Source: Larkinella sp965227735 (GTDB taxonomy: Bacteria; Bacteroidota; Bacteroidia; Cytophagales; Spirosomataceae). From it: a stretch of 64,000 nt of DNA. Under the pieces are notes generated by a model. It was given only the letters and a program-made list of their open reading frames with translations. It did no database searches and was not told the origin of the DNA. Where the stretch lies: positions 1,364,001 through 1,428,000 of the forward strand of contig NZ_OZ245776.1 in assembly GCF_965227735.1 (NCBI RefSeq), read 5' to 3'. The translations under genes and the position numbers were made by a program. Shown here piece by piece: positions 40,834 through 49,162 of the stretch (positions are counted from its first letter, which is position 1; every line of letters starts with the position of its first letter).

Positions 40834-42285
40834 ATGAATAATAAACTGCGCAGTGTCCCTGCCTGGTGGGGAATGGTTTTGCTTTCCGTTACGCTGCTGG
40901 CGGGTTGCCGCAAGGAAACCGACCTCGTTGAACCAACCACTACGACCACAACTGCCGAAAACCAGACCATCAACAAATGGATTCTGGAAAACATGCGGGA
41001 GTATTATTACTGGAATGACAAAATCCCGGCCAGCCCGGATCTGACGCTCGCACCCTCCGATTTTTTCGATTCCATTCTCTACTCTTACGACGCCACCGCC
41101 CGACCCGACGGCGACCGGTTTTCGTGGATCGAGGAAAATGCCGAAGATCTGTCGGCGTCGCTGAGCGGAGAATCGACCACCACCGGCATGGAATTCATGC
41201 TCTACCTGCGCTCGCAGGGTTCTACCAACGTGATTGCGCAGGTTTTGTACGTTTTGCCCAACTCCCCGGCAGCCGCTGCGGGCTTCAAACGGGGCGACAT
41301 CATCAGCAAAGTGAATGGTCAAACCATCACGACTTCCAACTACGTTTCGTTGCTCTACTCGGGCGGCACAACATTCTCTTTTGGTCTGGCCGAAGTGCAA
41401 AACAGCACCCTGGTCGATACGGATCTGACCCGCTCCGTAACGGCGACGGTTTTTCAGGCCAACCCGGTTTTCATGGATTCGGTCTACAGCGTTGGCGGAA
41501 AAACTGTGGGCTATTTGGTTTACAATCAGTTTGTTCCGGCGCCTAACAACAGCAACGGTTCGGAATATGACGATCAGGTCGATGCCATTTTCAGCAACTT
41601 CAAAGCCAAAGGCGTTAACGAACTGGTGCTGGATCTGCGCTACAATCCGGGCGGTTATACGTCCTCATCCGCCAATCTGGCCAGTCTGATTGGGAAAAAC
41701 GTCGACCGAACGAAAGTCTATTTCCGCGAAGAATGGAACGCCACCCTGACGCCTTATCTCCAGCAGGAATACGGCGATGAGTTCTTCATCCAGCGGTTCG
41801 TTACCAAATCGCAGAACATTGGCAGCAACCTCCAGCGGGTTTTTGTGCTGACCACCGATGGAACCGCTTCGTCCAGCGAATTGATTATCAACGGCCTGCG
41901 CCCTTATATGACCGTAACGACCATTGGCACTACAACCTATGGCAAAAATGTGGGGTCTATTACGATAGTCGATGATTCCGGAAACATCAAATGGGGTATG
42001 CAGCCAATCGTCTTTAAGTCATTTAACAGCCTCGGCCAGTCCGATTATTCCACCGGGTTCACGCCCTCCGTGGAAGTGCAGGAGCCGCTCAATTTGCAAC
42101 CATTGGGTGACGTCAACGAACCTTTGCTCAACGAAGCGCTTTACCAGATCACCGGAAGCCGCATTGCCCGGCGGGGTGTTGCCGAACCCAACCGCCTGCC
42201 TGCCCTGGGGTCGTCGATCCAGCGCAAAGCTGGCGGAGGACGCATGATCAAAAGCTTACCAACCTTTAAACCCAGTACCCTATAA
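40834..42285 (+). CDS. S41-family peptidase (C-terminal-processing protease), lipoprotein
   Basis: A 483-residue putative lipoprotein (LLAGC, Cys24) with an N-terminal helical cap, a PDZ domain (about 125-200, SPAAAAGFKRGDIISKVNGQ) and the S41 core. The Ser-Lys dyad is visible: serine in TDGTASSSELI and lysine in TYGKNVGS. It is predicted to act in the periplasm or on the outer-membrane inner face, cleaving unfolded or C-terminal segments. It is followed 24 nt later by the outer-membrane protein gene. Confidence 0.92.
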   Translation: MNNKLRSVPAWWGMVLLSVTLLAGCRKETDLVEPTTTTTTAENQTINKWILENMREYYYWNDKIPASPDLTLAPSDFFDSILYSYDATARPDGDRFSWIEENAEDLSASLSGESTTTGMEFMLYLRSQGSTNVIAQVLYVLPNSPAAAAGFKRGDIISKVNGQTITTSNYVSLLYSGGTTFSFGLAEVQNSTLVDTDLTRSVTATVFQANPVFMDSVYSVGGKTVGYLVYNQFVPAPNNSNGSEYDDQVDAIFSNFKAKGVNELVLDLRYNPGGYTSSSANLASLIGKNVDRTKVYFREEWNATLTPYLQQEYGDEFFIQRFVTKSQNIGSNLQRVFVLTTDGTASSSELIINGLRPYMTVTTIGTTTYGKNVGSITIVDDSGNIKWGMQPIVFKSFNSLGQSDYSTGFTPSVEVQEPLNLQPLGDVNEPLLNEALYQITGSRIARRGVAEPNRLPALGSSIQRKAGGGRMIKSLPTFKPSTL

Positions 42286-42309
42286 AACACCTTTAAGCTG
42301 CCTTTTTCC

Positions 42310-43281
42310 ATGAAAACTGCTCTGACTACGTTCTGGCTCTCCATCCTCGTCTACCCGGCTATTGCCCAGGGAATCACCGACTACTATCGCCCGCCGGTGG
42401 AGTCCGCGGATGCATTCACGCCCGAACTCCGGTCGAATAAGGAACGCCGGGCCGAAATGACGAAGCTGATCGCCCGCTACGGCGAAACGTATATCCGGGA
42501 GCGTTGGTACATTGGAGGGGACGGTTTTTTCCGAACCGACAAAGGGCAGCTTGACCAAACCTTCAACGGATTGATTAGCACCAAAGGAACTACACAAACC
42601 GGCTGGAGCGCCGTTATCGGCTGGGTTAGCAACGAACGCTGGGCGGTGGAAGGCGGCTATGCCCGTTCCCCCATTCACAACACGCTGGTGGTGGGCAGCG
42701 GCTCCAACGCCCTTGATCTGCGGTTCGAGAACAACAAGCACGGTTTTGTGGTACGTGGCAAACGGCTGATGCGGTTTGGCAACCGGGTCGCCCGTCGCTC
42801 TGGCTTGTGGCTCGGAGCCGGGGTCTGGATGGTCCCGAACAATGGGCAGCAAGTCAGCAACTTTCTGGTGGAAGGCTACAGCTACAGTGGTTCCGGGGGC
42901 GGTTTTGGCCGCGCCAGCCGGGTCCAGGTCGACACCCTCCAGATCTTTGGTGCCACCCGCCTGAGCCCGCGCCTGAACGGCATGGCCGAAGCCTCGGCGG
43001 AATATACCGTCAAGCTGGGCGGAAAAGCCGAACTCAGTCTGTTTGCCCGGAAATACTGGGGACTCAGCAACTCAATCACAACCAACCTATTATACACCGT
43101 AAACCGCGGAGAGTCGCAGTCCGCCGTCCTTCGGGCCGACGGCAGCGGCTGGAGTGTAGGCGTATCCTTGCGGTACGTCTACGCCCTCCGCTATGACCTG
43201 CGAAAAATGCCGGGCATTTTTAACCTGCGGGGCAACCGACCGGAACCGGTCAACGAAAAACGACGACGTACTCAATTGTAA
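42310..43281 (+). CDS. Putative outer-membrane beta-barrel protein
   Basis: A 323-residue exported protein (signal peptide about 1-19, ending in AIAQG) with alternating beta-strands over about residues 65-300, such as WAVEGGYARSP, AEYTVKLGGKAELSLF and VGVSLRYVYALRYD. There is a strand pattern but no family I recognise. It lies 24 nt after the S41 protease gene and may share its transcript. Confidence 0.6.
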   Translation: MKTALTTFWLSILVYPAIAQGITDYYRPPVESADAFTPELRSNKERRAEMTKLIARYGETYIRERWYIGGDGFFRTDKGQLDQTFNGLISTKGTTQTGWSAVIGWVSNERWAVEGGYARSPIHNTLVVGSGSNALDLRFENNKHGFVVRGKRLMRFGNRVARRSGLWLGAGVWMVPNNGQQVSNFLVEGYSYSGSGGGFGRASRVQVDTLQIFGATRLSPRLNGMAEASAEYTVKLGGKAELSLFARKYWGLSNSITTNLLYTVNRGESQSAVLRADGSGWSVGVSLRYVYALRYDLRKMPGIFNLRGNRPEPVNEKRRRTQL

Positions 43282-43383
43282 GTTCATGCGTATCGATACC
43301 GAAAACAATCACCCTTTCTATTCTTTCACCGTTGCCCCATCGGTAACGGGTTTTTCTGTTTACTCACTTTCCCCTTTTTTTCT

Positions 43384-44439
43384 ATGAAAATTTCATTCCC
43401 CCGCGTGTTGCGCTCCAAACCCTCGACGGTAAGCTCATTTTTTAAGAATCGTTTCTCGATCCTGATCCCGGCTTTTTCCTACACCTTAATCTGGGTGTTG
43501 TGGGGTGCTATGCTGAGCAGTTGCTCCAACGAAGACGACGTTGCGGTTTTGGGCGACTGGAACCGCCGGTCCGACTTTGAAGGCGTGGCCCGCAATGCCG
43601 TGGCCGGTTTTGTGCTGAACAATGTGGCTTACATGGGTACCGGCACCAACGCCGATAACGACCGGCTGAAGGATTTCTGGTCGTATGACCCGGCCCGCAA
43701 CACCTGGACGCAGTTGGCCGATTTTGGCGGAGAAGCCCGCAATACCGCCGTTGGTTTTGCCGTCGGCACGAAAGGCTATCTGGGTACCGGTCTGAATGCC
43801 AACAGCGACCGGCTGAAAGATTTCTGGGAATTTGACCCGACCGCCAACGCCTGGAAACGCATCGCCGACTTCGGAGGCACCGCCCGGCGCAACGCCGTGG
43901 CCTTCTCGGTGGGTAACAAAGGCTACGTCGGCACCGGTTTCGACGGCAATTATCTGAAAGACTTCTGGGCTTACGATCCCACCAAAGATACCTGGGAGAA
44001 AACCGCCAGCTACGGCGGAGCGAAACGACTGGGAGCCATCTCGTTCGTGATCGACGGACTGGCGTATGTCGGAACCGGTAACAACAACGGATCCGCCGAA
44101 AAAGACTGGTGGGCCTACGATGCCACCAAAGATGAGTGGATTGAAAAAGGCGATTTTGAAAGTGATGAACTGGTGCAACGCAGCTACGCCGTTGGCTTTT
44201 CGATTGGGAACAAAGGCTATGTAACCCTCGGGGATGGCAGCACGGCGGTTTGGGTGTATGATGCGGTCACCGACGATTGGTATGAGCAGGGCATTTTTGA
44301 AGGATCGGCCCGGCAATATGCTTTTGGATTTTCCATCAACGGCAAAGGCTACGTCACCACCGGCAGCAGCGGTTCCGGCCGGTTCGACGACATCTGGGAA
44401 TTCGACCCGACCGTTGAACAGGACACGGATACGAATTGA
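43384..44439 (+). CDS. Kelch-repeat lipoprotein
   Basis: A 351-residue protein with a long N-terminal hydrophobic segment ending in a lipobox (MLSSCSNEDD), then six Kelch-type beta-propeller repeats, with recurring GYLGTG, DFWxYDP and a final Trp. Its stop codon overlaps the ATG of the DUF4907 gene (TGATG), so these two are translationally coupled. Such Kelch proteins in Spirosomaceae often stand near DUF4270 and DUF4907 genes, as here. Binding partner unknown. Confidence 0.85.
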   Translation: MKISFPRVLRSKPSTVSSFFKNRFSILIPAFSYTLIWVLWGAMLSSCSNEDDVAVLGDWNRRSDFEGVARNAVAGFVLNNVAYMGTGTNADNDRLKDFWSYDPARNTWTQLADFGGEARNTAVGFAVGTKGYLGTGLNANSDRLKDFWEFDPTANAWKRIADFGGTARRNAVAFSVGNKGYVGTGFDGNYLKDFWAYDPTKDTWEKTASYGGAKRLGAISFVIDGLAYVGTGNNNGSAEKDWWAYDATKDEWIEKGDFESDELVQRSYAVGFSIGNKGYVTLGDGSTAVWVYDAVTDDWYEQGIFEGSARQYAFGFSINGKGYVTTGSSGSGRFDDIWEFDPTVEQDTDTN

Positions 44440-44771
44440 TGAGACGTATGAGAGGCAAAAAAATTCAGTCCCTGGCGATCCTGCTGATCGGGCTGGCCAT
44501 TGTCACGACCTACAGTTTGTTCCGTCAAAAATCGCAATATGAGCTTCAAACGACCCGCACACCGACGGGCTGGGGGTATCAGGTTATGCTGAACGGCAAA
44601 ACCGTGATCGACCAGCCGACGGTGCCGGGTCTGCCGGGGCAACGCGGTTTTGCCAGCGAAGACCTGGCCCGAAAAGTGGGTGAATGCGTTGTTTCCAAAC
44701 TGCATCAGGGGCAATTCCCGCCCACGCTCACCCCGCCGGAACTCAGCCAGCTAGGCGTGTCGGTTCCGTAA
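44439..44771 (+). CDS. DUF4907 domain-containing protein
   Basis: A 110-residue protein with one N-terminal membrane or signal segment (about 12-28) and the DUF4907 domain, including GWGYQVMLNGKTVIDQP, then LPGQRGF and the end region TLTPPELSQLG. It overlaps the Kelch gene (TGATG), so ATG 44439 is chosen as start; ATG 44448 is an alternative. Function of the family is unknown. A GGTTTAC-type hairpin element follows its stop. Confidence 0.85.
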   Translation: MRRMRGKKIQSLAILLIGLAIVTTYSLFRQKSQYELQTTRTPTGWGYQVMLNGKTVIDQPTVPGLPGQRGFASEDLARKVGECVVSKLHQGQFPPTLTPPELSQLGVSVP

Positions 44772-44773
44772 TC

Positions 44774-44869
44774 GGTTTACGGTTTTCTGTTTACGGTTTA
44801 CGGTGGCTGACGCATTCTGGTTGAAGCATGCGCCAGCCACCGTAAACTGCAAACTGAAAACCGTAAACC
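44774..44869. repeat. Dispersed palindromic element, copy 2 (GGTTTAC words)
   Basis: Arms 44774-44814 and 44829-44869 match at 37 of 41 positions, with the same words and centre as the copy at 10363-10453. It lies between the DUF4907 and DUF4270 genes. Confidence 0.8.
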
Positions 44870-44907
44870 ACTATACCTTATTTAGTCCCCTACTTTAGAA
44901 AACATAC

Positions 44908-46221
44908 ATGCAAACCTTACTGCGCTTAGCGCTACCGATGGTGGCCGGAATGTTGATTTCCGGCTGCATGTCGGGGGATCTGGACGTCGGCCAGAATCTG
45001 ATCAATCCCGACGAAATGGAACTCCAGTACATCGACACGGTGACGGTCAACCTGTCGACCGTTATGGCCCCCGACTCGTTTGTTACTTCGTCCGACAGTA
45101 CAATTCTGGTGGGTCGCTGGACCGACACGCAGACGGGCCAGATGGAAGGTCGGGGATTTGCGTCCTTATCGTACGTCACCAACGATTTACCCGATCAAAA
45201 GGGCATCCGGTTCGACTCGCTGGTGCTGGAAATGGTGTACGGTTATTCGGTGGGCGACACCCTGAAACCGTTTACGCTTCAGATTCACCAGCTTCGGCAG
45301 CCGCTCGATATTGGGGCGGTTCATTACAATACACAATCGGTTGCCTACAACACGACCCCGCTGATTACCACCAGCTTTCTCCCTCAGTTTAAAGAAGAAA
45401 TCCGGCAGGTTCGGGTTCGGATACCCGACGCCATGGCGCAGGCGTTCTATGCCAGGCTGGTCAGCAAGGAAATCAACAGCAGCGAAACCATGTCTGATTA
45501 CTGGAAGGGATTTGCGTTTTTGAGTCCAGCGGCCAGTAATGTTTTTCTGGGGTTAAACCTCACCTCGTCGCTTTCAGGCATCCGGTTGTATTACCGGGGC
45601 AACGACATCAGCCAGACAGCAAACAACCTGCTCTTTCCGTTCCAGGCGTCGCAGTTTACCCAACTGACCAACAACCGGAGCGGAACGCCCTTGCAGGCTT
45701 TGCAGCGCGCATCGGATGCGGTTTCCAGCCGAACGACGCAAAATTCATCGTTTGTCGTACCCGGTGCATTTTTGTCCACCCGGCTCGAAATCCCGTCGCT
45801 GAGTGAGTTCATCAAACCGGAAAACTTCATTGGTCTGAACCGCGCGGAACTGATCATCGAACCCATCCGGCGGGATGTGCGTGACAACAATGCGCCCCCC
45901 GGCCAGTTGGCGTTGTATTTCACCAACAACCAAAACGAAACGGTGGAAGCCGTTCCCGGTTTTTCCACGGGTGCATCAGCCGCCGTCGCCAGCTATTCGT
46001 ATTTGCCAAACGCCATCGAACTGGAGGACGCCTACGTCTTCAACATCACGCATTACGTCAACCAGGTGATGAAGGGTTTGTCGGTCAACCGGCCGATGTT
46101 ACTGAAGGTTCCGAGCGGTGAAAGTACGATGAAGACCATGATTCAACGCGTTGCGTTCGGAAACCGGCAAAGCACCACCGACCGCATCCGATTGAAATTG
46201 TACATTACGTCGGATACGTAA
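44908..46221 (+). CDS. DUF4270-family lipoprotein
   Basis: A 437-residue putative lipoprotein (MLISGCMSGD, Cys20) of the DUF4270 family, which has a beta-rich fold and is found only in Bacteroidota. Visible family traits are VGQNLINPDE near the N-terminus and a C-terminal MKTMIQRVAFGNRQSTTD segment. It is predicted to be surface-exposed or periplasmic, function unknown. It is separated from the DUF4907 gene by a long hairpin. Confidence 0.88.
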   Translation: MQTLLRLALPMVAGMLISGCMSGDLDVGQNLINPDEMELQYIDTVTVNLSTVMAPDSFVTSSDSTILVGRWTDTQTGQMEGRGFASLSYVTNDLPDQKGIRFDSLVLEMVYGYSVGDTLKPFTLQIHQLRQPLDIGAVHYNTQSVAYNTTPLITTSFLPQFKEEIRQVRVRIPDAMAQAFYARLVSKEINSSETMSDYWKGFAFLSPAASNVFLGLNLTSSLSGIRLYYRGNDISQTANNLLFPFQASQFTQLTNNRSGTPLQALQRASDAVSSRTTQNSSFVVPGAFLSTRLEIPSLSEFIKPENFIGLNRAELIIEPIRRDVRDNNAPPGQLALYFTNNQNETVEAVPGFSTGASAAVASYSYLPNAIELEDAYVFNITHYVNQVMKGLSVNRPMLLKVPSGESTMKTMIQRVAFGNRQSTTDRIRLKLYITSDT

Positions 46222-46250
46222 CCAAAACGGTGGGCGATTGGGAAGTCCAA

Positions 46251-46520
46251 ATTTAATCGCCGGATTGCATATTTATCAGCCCACTGCTCATTGATTTAAT
46301 CAAAATAACCGCCGGATTCATAGTTGGCTTATCAGCCCACTGCTTCAGCTGTGGGTAAACTGACACGAAACCGAATCATTACGAAACCGTTTTAACGGTT
46401 TTTCGGACGATGAAACCGTTAAAACGGTTCTGGTAGCAGGGGTTACTTTTCCCTATACCCACAGCTAAAGCAGTGGGCTGATAAACCAAAATAATAATTC
46501 GGCGGTTATTTTGTTTAAAT
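46251..46520. mobile_element. MITE-like palindromic element with partial extra end
   Basis: Terminal inverted repeats 46294-46357 and 46456-46520 share outer ATTTAA(T/A)CAAAATAACC and inner TTATCAGCCCACTGCTT / AGCTGTGGGTA; the middle has two nested AACCGTT-type palindromes. A partial direct copy of the left end (46251-46288) lies just outside. No coding sequence is inside. It resembles a non-autonomous palindromic element. Confidence 0.65.
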
Positions 46521-46532
46521 GATAAAGCCGCC

Positions 46533-46570
46533 CGCCCTTTAGGGGAACAGGGCAGTAGAGAAAATCCTAT
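46533..46570. repeat. Short dispersed block shared with the eda-uxaB hairpin
   Basis: The block CCTTTAGGGGAxCxGGGCAG, then a short variable stretch and TCCTAT, occurs here and at 15269-15307. Both sit upstream of a rightward gene. Confidence 0.6.
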
Positions 46571-46666
46571 TTCTAAATCTTTACAAAAATTTAACAGCTT
46601 GAAAGCCAGCGGTTCTAATGGCTTTTCAGTATTTTACCGGTTCATCAGCTCTTTCTTCTTCCCGGT

Positions 46667-47767
46667 ATGAACCAACCGATACGAATTTTCACGCTGGCTT
46701 TTTTTCTAATCATCAGCAGCCTTTCTTTCGCCAGAGCGCAGCAAACGCAAAACGTCATTCTGGTTACGCTCGATGGGGTTCGCTGGCAGGAAGTGTTTTC
46801 TGGTGCCGATTCGACGCTGCTGTTCGACCCGGCTTATTCGCCCGACACGGCCACGGCCCGGAAGTTTTTCTGGGCGGCTACGCCCCAGAAACGACGCCAG
46901 CGGTTGTTTCCGTTCTTCTGGAATACCGTCGCCAAACAAGGGCAGCTTTACGGGAACCGTCTGAAAAACAGCCGCGTCAATGCCTCGAATCCGTACTGGT
47001 TCAGCTATCCGGGGTACAACGAAATTCTTTCGGGGTATGCCGACGACCGCATCAAATCGAATGATAAAATCGACAATCCGAATACCACCGTTCTCGAATT
47101 TCTCCACAACCAACCCGATTACAAGGGTCGGATTGCGGCTTTTTCATCCTGGGATGTGATCGAAGCGGCTGTCAACGAGAAGAAAACCGGTATTTTCGCC
47201 AGTGCGGGTAACGAGCTGATTCCGTCTCCAAAAACCGCCACCGATTCACTGCTCAACAGCATGATGGCCAGCATTCCGGCACAGGTTTGGGACAAGTCTG
47301 TCCGCAGCGATTTTCTGACTTATTATGCCGCCAAGAATTACCTGCTGCAAAACCGCCCCCGGGTGCTGTTCATGCAGTTTGACGAAACCGACGGGCTGGC
47401 CCACGCCGGGCGGTATGCCGACGATTTGCGTATGGTGAACACCGCCGATGCGTTCATGGCCGACCTCTGGAAAACCATCCAGCAAATTCCGCAGTACGCC
47501 GGAAAAACCACGCTCATCCTGACCACCGACCACGGACGGGGCCACACGCCGAAAGCCACCTGGAAAGGCCACGGGGCCAAAACGCCGGATTCTTACCAGA
47601 TGTGGTTCGCCGTGATCGGCCCGGACACGCCACCCACCGGCGAGCAAGCGGGCGGGCCGGTCTTGTTTCAGAATCAGTTGGCGGCCACGGTGGCCAAGCT
47701 GTTAGGCCAGACCTTCACCTGCGAACACCCGGTTGGGCCACCGGTTCTGACGGTTTTGAAACCGTGA
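46667..47767 (+). CDS. Alkaline-phosphatase-superfamily protein (phosphodiesterase/sulfatase-like)
   Basis: A 366-residue exported protein (signal peptide about 1-24) with the alkaline-phosphatase fold: VTLDGVRWQEVFSG (metal Asp and nucleophile region), LDFxETDG-like MQFDETDGLAHAGRY, and the late metal motif TTDHGRGHTP. It fits type I phosphodiesterase/nucleotide pyrophosphatase or sulfatase-like proteins; the nucleophile seems to be Ser/Thr rather than a sulfatase formylglycine Cys. The substrate cannot be told. The gene is convergent with the sialic-acid locus. Confidence 0.85.
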   Translation: MNQPIRIFTLAFFLIISSLSFARAQQTQNVILVTLDGVRWQEVFSGADSTLLFDPAYSPDTATARKFFWAATPQKRRQRLFPFFWNTVAKQGQLYGNRLKNSRVNASNPYWFSYPGYNEILSGYADDRIKSNDKIDNPNTTVLEFLHNQPDYKGRIAAFSSWDVIEAAVNEKKTGIFASAGNELIPSPKTATDSLLNSMMASIPAQVWDKSVRSDFLTYYAAKNYLLQNRPRVLFMQFDETDGLAHAGRYADDLRMVNTADAFMADLWKTIQQIPQYAGKTTLILTTDHGRGHTPKATWKGHGAKTPDSYQMWFAVIGPDTPPTGEQAGGPVLFQNQLAATVAKLLGQTFTCEHPVGPPVLTVLKP

Positions 47768-47797
47768 ATCTATCATAACCGGCTTTTCATTCGGCGG

Positions 47798-49162
47798 TTA
47801 GTCCGGCGGCAGAACGACCCGCTCCATCTTCGGAACCAGCAGATGAATGATTCCCAGCGCCAGCAAATACGAGCAGGCAGCAACCACAAACAGCGGGAAA
47901 TAGCCATACCGGACGCGGATGATACCCGCCACCAGCGCCAGCAGAACGCCGGAAATCGCCCCGACGGCCCCCCCGATTCCGGTGACCCGGGCCACCAGCG
48001 GTTTGGGGAACAGATCGGTGACACTGGTAAACAGGGTCGCCGAAAAACCCTGGTGAGCGGCCGTCGCCAGCGAAATTAACCCAATGGCAACCCAGAGACT
48101 GTGCGTCTGAGCGGCCAGCACAATCGGCACCACACAGAGGGCACAAATCAGCCAGGTGATCTTGCGGGCGCGGTTGACCGACCAGCCGATTTTGAGAAAG
48201 TAGCTCGATAGCCAGCCGAAAAAGATACTGCCCACATCGGTAACGAGATAAATGACCAGAAACGGTAACCCCAGATTTTTGAGGTCGAGCTTCTGGTCCA
48301 GGGCTTCGCTACTGTTGAAAAAATCGGGCAGCCAGGTCAGGTAAATCCAGAAAACCGGGTCGATCAGGAATTTGCATCCCGCATATGCCCAGGTCTGGCG
48401 GTAGCGCAGCAGTTGCCACCAGGACACGGAAGCCCGCTCCGGCTCGGGAACCTCATCGGCCCGAATCAAAGCGTGTTCGTCGGGCGACAAACGGGGATGT
48501 TCCGCCACCGGGCGGTAAATCACCAGCCAGGCCACCAGCAGCCCGATACCGAGTAAACCGGTGAGCAGAAAACAACTTCGCCAGCCATATTGCAGCGTCA
48601 GGAACGGCACGAGCCAGGCCGTCAGAATGATTCCGATGTTGCCGCTGGCGTTAAAAATACCAAACGCAATCGAGCGTTCCTTTTGCGGAAACCACTCCGA
48701 CACCGTGCGCGTAGCCGCCGGAAAATTCCCGGCTTCACCAACGGCCAGCCCCGCTCGTGCCAACGCCAGCGACCGGATCGAGCCGACCAACGAGGTCAGC
48801 ATGCCAGCCAGGCTCCAGATCATCACAAACAGCGAAAAGCCCCGCCGAAGCCCCAGCCGTGTGGTGAGCCAGCCCGTCAGCAGAAAGCCCACCGCATAGG
48901 CCGCTTTGAAAGCCGCATCGACAAAACCCATCTGCTCCTTAAACTGCCCGTCGAGCGCCGGGGTCAGAACCGCATCGGCGGGCAGGCCGAGCATGTCGCG
49001 TTTGAAGGAAGGATCAATCATAGTGAACGACAGCACGTTGCGATCCACGTAGTTGACGATCCCCGACAGAAACAAAACCGCCAGCACCCACCAGCGCAGG
49101 TTCTTCCAGGGTCGATACCCGGTGGCCGGTTTCAAATCCGGTACGTTGAGGGGTTGATTCAT
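47798..49162 (-). CDS. MFS permease of the sialic-acid-type locus (ACS family)
   Basis: A 454-residue, 12-helix major facilitator of the anion:cation symporter family, starting MNQPLNVPDL. The first helix carries NYVDRNVLSF. It is a paralogue of the hexuronate permease at 11839-13176. Its ATG overlaps the stop of the NanM-like gene by 4 nt, so it is in the nan-type operon and probably imports the sialic acid released outside. The longer in-frame extension to 49708 is antisense of the NanM-like gene and not used. Confidence 0.88.
   Translation of the reverse strand: MNQPLNVPDLKPATGYRPWKNLRWWVLAVLFLSGIVNYVDRNVLSFTMIDPSFKRDMLGLPADAVLTPALDGQFKEQMGFVDAAFKAAYAVGFLLTGWLTTRLGLRRGFSLFVMIWSLAGMLTSLVGSIRSLALARAGLAVGEAGNFPAATRTVSEWFPQKERSIAFGIFNASGNIGIILTAWLVPFLTLQYGWRSCFLLTGLLGIGLLVAWLVIYRPVAEHPRLSPDEHALIRADEVPEPERASVSWWQLLRYRQTWAYAGCKFLIDPVFWIYLTWLPDFFNSSEALDQKLDLKNLGLPFLVIYLVTDVGSIFFGWLSSYFLKIGWSVNRARKITWLICALCVVPIVLAAQTHSLWVAIGLISLATAAHQGFSATLFTSVTDLFPKPLVARVTGIGGAVGAISGVLLALVAGIIRVRYGYFPLFVVAACSYLLALGIIHLLVPKMERVVLPPD

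Larger units (their letters stand above)
46222..46666. other. 445-nt gene-free region
   Basis: Between the DUF4270 and phosphatase-like genes. It contains the MITE-like element (46251-46520) and the short block shared with 15269-15307. No further reading frame or promoter could be supported. Confidence 0.5.

Noticed and set aside
43486..44316. 276-codon frame antisense to the Kelch gene
   Set aside because: Its Gly/Val-rich periodicity mirrors the Kelch repeats on the other strand.
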